Shown here: positions 19,874 to 25,446 of the stretch, one piece after another
Layout: every line of letters begins with the position of its first letter
Position numbering within the stretch: position 1 is the stretch's first letter
Notes under the pieces: model-generated
Told to the model about the DNA's origin: nothing
Database searches by the model: none
The model's input: the letters and a program-made list of their open reading frames with translations, nothing else
Made by a program: the position numbers and the translations under genes
Assembly (NCBI GenBank): GCA_040830545.1
Contig: JBFOMB010000054.1
Span: 1-25,446, forward strand
Source of the DNA: HXMU1420-2 sp040830545
Lineage (GTDB): Bacteria; Pseudomonadota; Alphaproteobacteria; Rhodobacterales; Rhodobacteraceae
Direction of reading: 5' to 3'
DNA length: 25,446 bases

Positions 19874-21541
19874 TCAGGCGGCACCCTTCATCGCCGCCTG
19901 GGCACAGAAACAGGACGCGGCCAGTGCCGCATCCGCACGGGCCAAAGCCAGGTCCAACTTCTGTTTGATGTGAACGATTTCAACGGTTTCGTCGCGACTC
20001 TTCAGGCAATCATAAAGGCCACGCAGCGACCAGACGTTGTCGGGATGCACCGTTGCGCGGCTTAGTTGTCCGCCCAGCCCCAGATCCTCGCGATAGACGG
20101 CCTCGGCCTCGGCCACATGGCCTTGTTCGAACAGCAGTGCTCCCAGCGCATGACGCACCGGCTGCATCCAGCCCCAGGGTTCGTCGTAAGGCAGGTTGTC
20201 CTCCAATTCGACCCCGCGTCGCAGGTGGTCATAGGCGATGTCGTAGTTCCCCTTGCGGTACTCGATCTCGCCCCGCGCCATCTGCTTGGCGATCTCCATC
20301 AGGTCCACCACGGTGTTGTTGTGCATCAGGCGGCTTTTCGGCACCCGGTCACAAGCGGCGAGGAAAACCTGTTCCTCAGCTTCTGCCTCTTCCACCCGGC
20401 CCAGCGCGGCAAAGGCAACAGTGCGCGCATAATGCGTGTTGGCGGTCAGTGTGACATACAGTTCCTGATCCTCGGGCGGCTGCATCTGGATTAGTTCCTC
20501 CCACCGGCCAAAGCGCACCAGCACATGCGGCTCCAACCCCATGTAGCTTTCAAAGAAATCCGCCATGGGCGGGCTGGGAATGCGCAGCATTGCTTCGGGC
20601 ACGGTCTCGGCCATGCCCCGGATCGCCGCCAGCGCCGGTTCCATCTGGCCCAGGAACATCGCACCGTAGACAACGAAGTGGTAATCGTGTTGGCGGTAAC
20701 CGGTATAGACGTTGAACGCGCCTTCCGCGTTGTAGTAGATCAGGTCGGCCTCAACCGCCTTCTGGTTCCAGCGCACGACCTTTTCGTAGTCTCCGCACAG
20801 CACGTCGATATGTGTCGGCATATGCACCAGATGCCCCGCATCCGGCATCAGCGTGCGCAGGACATCCCCCGCCTTCAGCGCCTTTTCCGGGTGGGGAGAC
20901 ATTTCCATGAGGTGAACGTATAGGTGCAACAGGCCGGGATGCGCCATGGCCGCGCCACCCGCGTTCAGGGCGGTTTCCAGCACCTCGGTCACTTCATCCG
21001 TATAGGCCCCCTCCGCCGGTGTTCCGCTGCGCAGGTCCCACATCTTCCATGGCGTCAGGTTCATTAGCGACTCGGCAAAGACCGAGCGGATGTCGAGGTG
21101 ATCGGGAAATGCGGCCTGAACTTCGCGCATCTGGTTGGCATAAGCCAGGTCCCAGGCGTTCATCCCATCCGTGATGTCGCGCTGCGGGTAGCGGGCGGGC
21201 AGGGCGTCAATCAGGGCGCGTTCAGCGTCGGTGATGCTGTCTGTGCGCGCCAAAGCCTCTTGCGTTGCGTCATAGGCTCGCGCCAATGCCTTGGCCCGGC
21301 CCCGGTCGTCATACAGCTCCCAGGGCATGTTGTAGTTGGGCCCTGCGGCATAAGCGATGCCCCAATGGGCCATGGCGCAATCCGGGTCGACCTCCAGCGC
21401 GCGCTGGAAACAGGCAATTGCCTCGTCATGGTTGAACCCATAGACCCAGTTCAGGCCGCGGTCGAACCACAACTGGGCGTCCGGGCTGCTGGTTGTGATC
21501 GGGCAGGAATAAGATCCCAGGTCATAGCCATAGTCAGTCAT
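19874..21541 (-). CDS. Large TPR-repeat protein of unknown function with histidine-rich motifs
   Basis: 555 residues with no signal peptide or membrane span, so probably cytoplasmic. TPR-like helix pairs are visible at about 23–66 (AQLWFDRGLNWVYGFNHDEA, then DPDCAMAHWGIAYAAGPNYN) and in several later stretches (DYEKVVRWNQKAVEADLIYY, HALGALLFEQGHVAEAEAVY). Two conserved-looking histidine motifs stand out: HPGLLHLYVHLMEMSPHP (about 201–218) and GHLVHMPTHIDV (about 236–247), followed by YRQHDYHFVVYG (about 282–293). The C-terminus carries CFC at about 544–546. I know homologues only as uncharacterised TPR proteins. GGAG precedes the ATG. The gene starts 55 bp after the MFS gene on the same strand and may be the fifth gene of that operon. 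Confidence 0.85.
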   Translation of the reverse strand: MTDYGYDLGSYSCPITTSSPDAQLWFDRGLNWVYGFNHDEAIACFQRALEVDPDCAMAHWGIAYAAGPNYNMPWELYDDRGRAKALARAYDATQEALARTDSITDAERALIDALPARYPQRDITDGMNAWDLAYANQMREVQAAFPDHLDIRSVFAESLMNLTPWKMWDLRSGTPAEGAYTDEVTEVLETALNAGGAAMAHPGLLHLYVHLMEMSPHPEKALKAGDVLRTLMPDAGHLVHMPTHIDVLCGDYEKVVRWNQKAVEADLIYYNAEGAFNVYTGYRQHDYHFVVYGAMFLGQMEPALAAIRGMAETVPEAMLRIPSPPMADFFESYMGLEPHVLVRFGRWEELIQMQPPEDQELYVTLTANTHYARTVAFAALGRVEEAEAEEQVFLAACDRVPKSRLMHNNTVVDLMEIAKQMARGEIEYRKGNYDIAYDHLRRGVELEDNLPYDEPWGWMQPVRHALGALLFEQGHVAEAEAVYREDLGLGGQLSRATVHPDNVWSLRGLYDCLKSRDETVEIVHIKQKLDLALARADAALAASCFCAQAAMKGAA

Positions 21542-21596
21542 GGTGCGTCTCCGTTCTTGGACGCACCTTACTGGATTTCAAGCCAAGGCCAACGGG

Positions 21597-22826
21597 TCAG
21601 ATGACACCGCGTTTTTCGATCCGATCCATGTACAGCATCAACAAGAAGGCCAGGAACGCCATGACCGTGATCCCGCCCGCCAGCGGAATGATCGTGGCGT
21701 TGAAAAACTGCCCGATGGTCGCACCGATGATGGCCGCGCCCACAGTGGAAATCGCCCCCATGACCGAGGCTGCCATGCCCGCGATATGGCCCATCGGTTC
21801 CATCGCGATGGCGTTGATATTGCCCATGGTCGTGCCTGCCATGAAGAAGACGCCGGTCTGGTAGGCAATAAACACGGCAAAGTAGACGGGCGAGGCATCC
21901 ATCACGAAACCGACGCAAAGAACTGCGAGCGAGACCAGAGTTTGCAGGCCCAGCGACCAGCTGATCATGCGGCGCATCCCGACCCGGCCCACCAAGGCGG
22001 CGTTCAGAATGCTGGCCGTGCCCGAAATCAGGGCGACAAGGAAGAACCATTTCGCAAAGGAGTCACCCTCGTCAAAGATCACGTCATAGACCGGCTGTAC
22101 CATGGACAACATTGTGAACAGGATGGCGAGGCACAGGGTTTGTACACCGATGGAAATGCGCACTGTGGTGTTCGCGAACAACTGCCTCAAAGCGTCCATG
22201 AGCAGCGGCAGCCGGAAGGCGCGGCGGTCTTCCGTCGGCAGCGTTTCAGGCAGGCGCATGGCCAGCCACAGCACCGAAATCAGCGAAAACAGGATAAACG
22301 CCAGAAAGATCCCGCGCCATCCAATGACGCCGATGATGCCGCTGCCGATCAGAGGCGCGAAGGCCGGGAAGATGGTGAACACCATCATGGCAAAGGACAT
22401 GATTTTGGCCATTTCCCGCCCGGCAAACAGGTCGCGCACGATGGCCAGACCCACGATCCGGGGCGCAGCCACCGCGATGCCCTGCACCACGCGCGCCGCC
22501 AGAACCAGTTCCAGCGACCGGCTTTGCCATGCGACAGCACAGGCAGCGATGTAAATCACCGCCCCACCAAAAATCACTGGCTTGCGCCCAAACGCGTCGG
22601 ACAGGGGGCCAGTGAAAAACGTCCCGATCCCCATGCCCAGGACAAAACTGGTCAGGATCAGTTGCGCTTTGTTCAGGTCATCGGGGCTCAGCTCTGCGCC
22701 AATCTCGGGCAGCGCAGGCAGCATCGCGTCGATGGAAAAGGCGATGGTGGCGAACATCATCGCAATCAATGCGATGAACTCGGGTTTGCTCATCGCGTTG
22801 CGTACGTTCGCCTGTACATCGGTCAT
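21597..22826 (-). CDS. MFS transporter, Bcr/CflA drug-efflux type
   Basis: 409-residue inner-membrane protein with about twelve hydrophobic helices. The loop 2–3 signature reads GPLSDAFGRKP (about residues 73–83), and the helix 4 region has RVVQGIAVAAPRIVGLAIVR with RDLF after it. Both are typical of the drug:proton antiporter-1 Bcr/CflA subgroup. Members export bicyclomycin, chloramphenicol, cysteine and related small molecules; the substrate here is unknown. It has no Shine-Dalgarno of its own. Its ATG overlaps the stop of the upstream channel gene as ATGA, so it probably depends on translational coupling. Co-expression with an acyl-CoA ligase may mean a carboxylic acid or a metabolite of one is exported, which is inference. 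Confidence 0.9.
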   Translation of the reverse strand: MTDVQANVRNAMSKPEFIALIAMMFATIAFSIDAMLPALPEIGAELSPDDLNKAQLILTSFVLGMGIGTFFTGPLSDAFGRKPVIFGGAVIYIAACAVAWQSRSLELVLAARVVQGIAVAAPRIVGLAIVRDLFAGREMAKIMSFAMMVFTIFPAFAPLIGSGIIGVIGWRGIFLAFILFSLISVLWLAMRLPETLPTEDRRAFRLPLLMDALRQLFANTTVRISIGVQTLCLAILFTMLSMVQPVYDVIFDEGDSFAKWFFLVALISGTASILNAALVGRVGMRRMISWSLGLQTLVSLAVLCVGFVMDASPVYFAVFIAYQTGVFFMAGTTMGNINAIAMEPMGHIAGMAASVMGAISTVGAAIIGATIGQFFNATIIPLAGGITVMAFLAFLLMLYMDRIEKRGVI

Positions 22827-23173
22827 GGGTCTGGGTCTCTATCCGTGTTGGCTGCGCTGCTCTCCACATGTTTGCTCAGCCGCGCAATCAACCATTCGGT
22901 ATGTTCTTCGCGCTTTCGCATGGCGAACATTCCGAATTGCTGGATCGCAACGGCAAAGATGGCAAGGCCAAAGAAGATCAGCAGGGTTGTGGCAATCTTT
23001 CCAATAGCGGTCACAGGGACCAGATTGCCGTAACCCACGGTTGAAATCGTTACGACAGTAAAGAAGTAACTGTCAAGAAGGCTCCAGCCTTCGATGTAGT
23101 GGAACAGAACCGTGCTGGAACTGATGACCATGAAGACGGTCAGAAACAGGGTAAAGGCCTGTGATCGCCTCAC
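22823..23173 (-). CDS. Small two-TM potassium channel protein
   Basis: 116 residues in a KcsA-like layout: TM1 at about 6–24, a pore helix, the filter TVGYGN at about 45–50, TM2 at about 57–80, then a short charged cytoplasmic tail. Four subunits would make one pore. The last filter residue is Asn rather than the common Asp. I chose the GTG at 23173, which overlaps the upstream dsbA-like stop as GTGA and has AGGGGG six bases before it. Another in-frame GTG at 23215 would add 14 residues inside the upstream gene and has no ribosome site. It lacks a regulatory RCK/TrkA-N domain. It lies between the DsbA-like and MFS genes in a 4-bp-overlap operon. Confidence 0.88.
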   Translation of the reverse strand: MRRSQAFTLFLTVFMVISSSTVLFHYIEGWSLLDSYFFTVVTISTVGYGNLVPVTAIGKIATTLLIFFGLAIFAVAIQQFGMFAMRKREEHTEWLIARLSKHVESSAANTDRDPDP

Positions 23174-23820
23174 GCGGCCCCCTGACTGCGGATTTCCTCG
23201 ATCACCCGCTTCCACAGCTCCGGGGGTTGCGCGCCGGGCACGGCATGAGCCTGAGCGACGATGAAGGTCGGGACCGAATTTACCCCCATCTGGCGGCTAT
23301 GCGCGTCGCGCTGTCGGATGTCCTCGGCATCGGAATCCGAGGACAACAGTCGCAACACGACAGAGGCGTCCATGCCGATGGCATCCGCCACATCCGCCAG
23401 AACCTCGTGATCACCAATGTCGCGCGCCTGCACGAAATAGGCGTCAAACAGCGCATCCACCGCTTCGTTCTGCTTCTGCTCGATCCCGGCCCAGTGGATC
23501 AGGCGGTGCGCGTCAATCGTGTTGGGCGTGCGCTGCATGCCTTCGAAGTCGATCTTCAGCCCGGCAGCCTCTGCATGTTCCACAACGGGCGCATAGGCCC
23601 GCATGGCGCCTTCCTTGCCACCAAACTTGCGTTCCAGATAGGCGCGGCGGTCCATGCCTTCGGCGGGCATATCGGGGTTCAGCTGAAACGGGTGCCATTC
23701 GATGACAAACGGATGGTCGGGCGTTTCGGCCAGCGCGCGATCCAGCTGCGTCTTGCCGATGTAACACCAGGGGCAGATCGGGTCGGACATGATGTCCAGG
23801 CGTACGGGTTGGGTGGTCAT
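23170..23820 (-). CDS. DsbA/FrnE-like thiol-disulfide oxidoreductase (cytoplasmic)
   Basis: 216 residues of the DsbA superfamily: thioredoxin fold with a helical insertion. The active site is CPWC at residues 16–19 in DIMSDPICPWCYIG, and the cis-proline is Pro184 in MGVNSVPTFIV. There is no signal peptide, so it should act in the cytoplasm like FrnE/YwbO-type proteins. Those are proposed isomerases or oxidoreductases, sometimes found in polyketide or aromatic pathways. The related glutathione-dependent 2-hydroxychromene-2-carboxylate isomerases lack this CxxC, so that annotation is less likely. The ATG overlaps the stop of the acyl-CoA ligase gene as ATGA, with GAGG inside the ligase 3' end; its own stop overlaps the channel start as GTGA. 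Confidence 0.92.
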   Translation of the reverse strand: MTTQPVRLDIMSDPICPWCYIGKTQLDRALAETPDHPFVIEWHPFQLNPDMPAEGMDRRAYLERKFGGKEGAMRAYAPVVEHAEAAGLKIDFEGMQRTPNTIDAHRLIHWAGIEQKQNEAVDALFDAYFVQARDIGDHEVLADVADAIGMDASVVLRLLSSDSDAEDIRQRDAHSRQMGVNSVPTFIVAQAHAVPGAQPPELWKRVIEEIRSQGAA

Positions 23821-25334
23821 GGTCGATTGGCCTCGAAACGGTCGCGGAGCACGCGGCGCAGCAATTTGCCATTTGCGCCGGTCGGAAGCTCGGGAAGGTG
23901 AACGTAGGCGCGCGGCGTCTTGTAATGCGCGAGCCGGTGGTGAACGTAAGTGCTGAGCGCGTTTTCGTCCAGAGGGGCGGGGGCGGTGTAGAACGCGGCA
24001 ATCACGCGGGTGTCGGCCTTGACCTCCACATCCGTGACAGCGGCGAGCGTGATGTCGGGATGGGCGTTCAGAACGGCCTCTACCTCGACCGGGGAGACGC
24101 GATAGCCACCCGCGTTCATCATGTCATCCGACCGACCCAGATAAGCGATCTGGTCATTGTCATCCATCACGCCTTGATCGCCGGTCAGGAACCAGTCGCC
24201 CTGAAAGCGGGCTTCGGTCTCTTCCGGTGCGTTCAGGTAGCCCAGCATCAGGCCCGGATCGCTGCGATGCACTGCTATCGTGCCTTCGCTGCCGCGCGGG
24301 ACAGGGCCGCCAGGGCCGAGGATGGCCACCCGTCGCCCGGCCTGTGGCTGGCCCAACGTGTTGTTTTGTGCCGGACGGTCAGGGCAGGCCGAGATGAAGG
24401 TGGAGCATTCCGACATGCCGTATGCCTCGAACAAGGGCCGCCCGCTGGCGATTTCCCACGCCTTGTGAAGCGCCTCGGACAGCTTTTCGCCAGCACAGAG
24501 TCCGTGCCGGAGTGTTGGGAGCGTCAACATGCCCCCATCGTTCAAGAGTTTGCGATAAACACCTGGCGCGGCAGCAAATATCGTCGCTCTGTTCTGCTGC
24601 AAAAGGCTCGGCAATGCCGTTGGTTCCGTCCCCGGTATAGGGATCAGAGCCGTCGCCCCAACCGTCCAAGGGTCCATCAACCCGGTGCCCAGCGTATAGG
24701 TCCAATTGAACGCGCCAGCGTGACACAGCCGGTCGTCCGGTCCCAGCGCATACCAGTCGCGGATCATCATCTGCCGCGCCCAGATTGCCCGGTGCGCATG
24801 CGCCACGGCACGGGGCACACCAGAGGTGCCGGAGGTATAGACGACATAGGCCATCCGGTCAGGGTCGCCCATATCAAACGCGACGGGCGGCAGGTCGCGC
24901 ATGGCAATCAGCGCATCCAGAGTCACGGTCCTCGGGTGTGCCGAACACGCCACGGCAGGATCATGCAGCACGCCAGCGGGTGACAGGTCTGCGAAGATGT
25001 TTGCAACCTCCGCCTCGGTCAATTGCGAGGAAGTTGGAACCGGCACGATACCAGCTGCAATCGCCCCCAGATAGGCAATCGGAAACTCGACCGAATTGCC
25101 CAGCCGCATCACGACAATGTCACCCGGCTTGAACCCCTCGCGCAGCAGGCCCGTGGCCGTGCCCAGTACAGCGGCCTGCAACTGGCGATAGGTCCAGATC
25201 TGCGCACCTTGCGGCCCCAAGACCTCCAGCGCGGGTTTGTCCGGCTGTCGATCTGCGCACTGCAAAACATGCGCAGACAGATTGAACGGGGCAGGGCAGG
25301 GCACATGGGGGGCGTTATCGAAGACGGAGAGCAT
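23817..25334 (-). CDS. Acyl-CoA synthetase of the AMP-binding family (benzoate-CoA-ligase-like)
   Basis: 505 residues of the ANL superfamily: activates a carboxylic acid with ATP to an acyl-adenylate and transfers it to CoA. Core motifs are the P-loop YTSGTSGVPRAV (about 166–177), EAYGMSE (303–309), WFLTGDQG (381–388), YLGRSDDMMNAGGYRVSPVE (398–417) and the catalytic Lys490 in PTGANGK. The P-loop has Arg where Lys is usual. The overall pattern, with AHRAIWARQ and HAGAFNWTYTLG, fits the benzoate-CoA ligase/short-to-medium acyl-CoA synthetase branch; the substrate cannot be read from sequence. It is the first gene of the overlapping operon. The ATG at 25334 has no Shine-Dalgarno; a promoter-like pair ends 8 bases before it. 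Confidence 0.9.
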   Translation of the reverse strand: MLSVFDNAPHVPCPAPFNLSAHVLQCADRQPDKPALEVLGPQGAQIWTYRQLQAAVLGTATGLLREGFKPGDIVVMRLGNSVEFPIAYLGAIAAGIVPVPTSSQLTEAEVANIFADLSPAGVLHDPAVACSAHPRTVTLDALIAMRDLPPVAFDMGDPDRMAYVVYTSGTSGVPRAVAHAHRAIWARQMMIRDWYALGPDDRLCHAGAFNWTYTLGTGLMDPWTVGATALIPIPGTEPTALPSLLQQNRATIFAAAPGVYRKLLNDGGMLTLPTLRHGLCAGEKLSEALHKAWEIASGRPLFEAYGMSECSTFISACPDRPAQNNTLGQPQAGRRVAILGPGGPVPRGSEGTIAVHRSDPGLMLGYLNAPEETEARFQGDWFLTGDQGVMDDNDQIAYLGRSDDMMNAGGYRVSPVEVEAVLNAHPDITLAAVTDVEVKADTRVIAAFYTAPAPLDENALSTYVHHRLAHYKTPRAYVHLPELPTGANGKLLRRVLRDRFEANRP

Positions 25335-25342
25335 AGGCTGTG

Positions 25343-25369
25343 GCTATCCCCGGCGTGACGCCGTTGCAA
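25343..25369 (-). promoter_or_regulatory. Candidate leaderless promoter of the ligase operon, with spacer palindrome
   Basis: On the minus strand TTGCAA (25369–25364), 15 bases, and GATAGC (25348–25343) stand 8 bases before the ligase ATG. The layout matches the ABC-F gene (same −10-like hexamer, same spacings). The spacer holds a perfect 13-base palindrome, CGGCGTGACGCCG with one central base, at 25351–25363. Confidence 0.35.
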
Positions 25370-25392
25370 CAACCCCGTTCGCCGCCTATAGA
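25364..25392 (+). promoter_or_regulatory. Promoter of the gene starting at 25400, leaderless type
   Basis: TTGCAA (25364–25369), 17 bases and TATAGA (25387–25392) make a good sigma70-like pair. Initiation is expected at about 25398–25400, that is on or beside the ATG at 25400. There is no ribosome-binding site. The −35 hexamer is self-complementary and is the same one used by the minus-strand candidate. Confidence 0.45.
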
Positions 25393-25399
25393 ACGCCCC

Positions 25400-25446
25400 A
25401 TGTCTGAAAATGAAGCGCAAACCGTCCTGCAGATCGGCCGTCAGGG
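25400..25446 (+). CDS. Start of an unidentified gene (partial, runs off the right edge)
   Basis: An ATG at 25400 opens a frame reading MSENEAQTVLQIGRQ to the window end, placed exactly where the upstream promoter should start a leaderless transcript. The stretch is too short to identify; a resemblance of the TVLQIGRQ stretch to the start of small flagellar-export proteins such as FliQ is noted but not trusted. Confidence 0.5.
   Translation, partial: MSENEAQTVLQIGRQ

Noticed and set aside
21540..23033. 497-codon plus-strand frame opposite the MFS and channel genes
   Set aside because: His/Asp/Gln/Arg-rich composition is what hydrophobic membrane-protein codons give when read in antisense; no domain is seen.
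23174..23215. Longer start for the potassium channel at the GTG at 23215
   Set aside because: It would lie 46 bp inside the DsbA-like gene without a ribosome site; the GTG at 23173 gives the same 4-bp overlap as the other operon junctions and has AGGGGG upstream.
23898..24983. 361-codon plus-strand frame opposite the acyl-CoA ligase
   Set aside because: Antisense shadow of a gene with all ANL motifs intact.
1..25446. Mobile elements, CRISPR arrays, toxin–antitoxin pairs, defence islands
   Set aside because: No transposase, integrase, tandem spaced repeats or restriction/nuclease genes were seen; gene content and composition are uniform and core-like.

Overview
The window reads as chromosomal DNA of an alphaproteobacterium, most likely a marine Rhodobacteraceae (Roseobacter-group) organism. 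The grounds are high GC, dense short-gap operons, and two gene orders I know from that group: argS–SPOR–nagZ–scpA–scpB, and yceD–rpmF–plsX–fabH–ihfA–merR. An alphaproteobacterial two-domain dCTP deaminase and an olsB-type acyltransferase agree with this. No database search was possible, so the assignment rests on recognised protein families. I see no phage, IS element, integrase, toxin–antitoxin pair or CRISPR array; almost everything is core-genome material.

Layout. 1–119 (−) is the N-terminus of an exported protein, divergent from argS. 236–5909 (+) holds argS, a SPOR-domain membrane protein, nagZ, scpA, scpB and a small basic protein. nagZ, scpA and scpB overlap at their junctions. 5920–7116 (−) holds a dCTP deaminase gene preceded by tRNA-Pro(GGG). 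7193–11874 (−) is the lipid/ribosome/nucleoid block yceD, rpmF, plsX, fabH, ihfA and a MerR-type regulator. 11932–15096 (+) holds a BamE-like lipoprotein, an OlsB-like N-acyltransferase and an ABC-F (Uup-type) ATPase. 15088–17297 (−) holds a FemAB/GNAT-like transferase and tyrS. 17361–19006 (+) holds anmK and holC. 19232–25334 (−) holds, in transcription order, an acyl-CoA ligase, a CPWC DsbA/FrnE-like protein, a two-TM potassium channel, a Bcr/CflA-type MFS transporter, a large TPR protein and a membrane-anchored aspartic protease. The first four of these overlap by 4 bp at each junction. A new + strand gene starts at 25400 and runs off the window.

How the genes work together. The envelope theme is strong. 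NagZ and AnmK are two steps of peptidoglycan recycling, the SPOR protein probably binds denuded glycan, BamE belongs to outer-membrane protein assembly, and PlsX/FabH feed phospholipid and fatty-acid synthesis. OlsB would make lyso-ornithine lipid. ScpA/ScpB (with SMC) and IHF-alpha act on the nucleoid. ArgS, TyrS, L32, tRNA-Pro and the ABC-F protein belong to translation.

Most worth a second look: the tightly coupled ligase–DsbA–channel–MFS operon; its divergent promoter region, where one self-complementary TTGCAA box appears to be the −35 element for both directions and both start codons lie where transcription should begin; the histidine-rich TPR protein; and two perfect or near-perfect palindromes around the FemAB-like gene. 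No gap between genes exceeds 300 bp; the largest are 19007–19231 (225 bp, repeats) and 11109–11304 (196 bp, candidate rpmF promoters).
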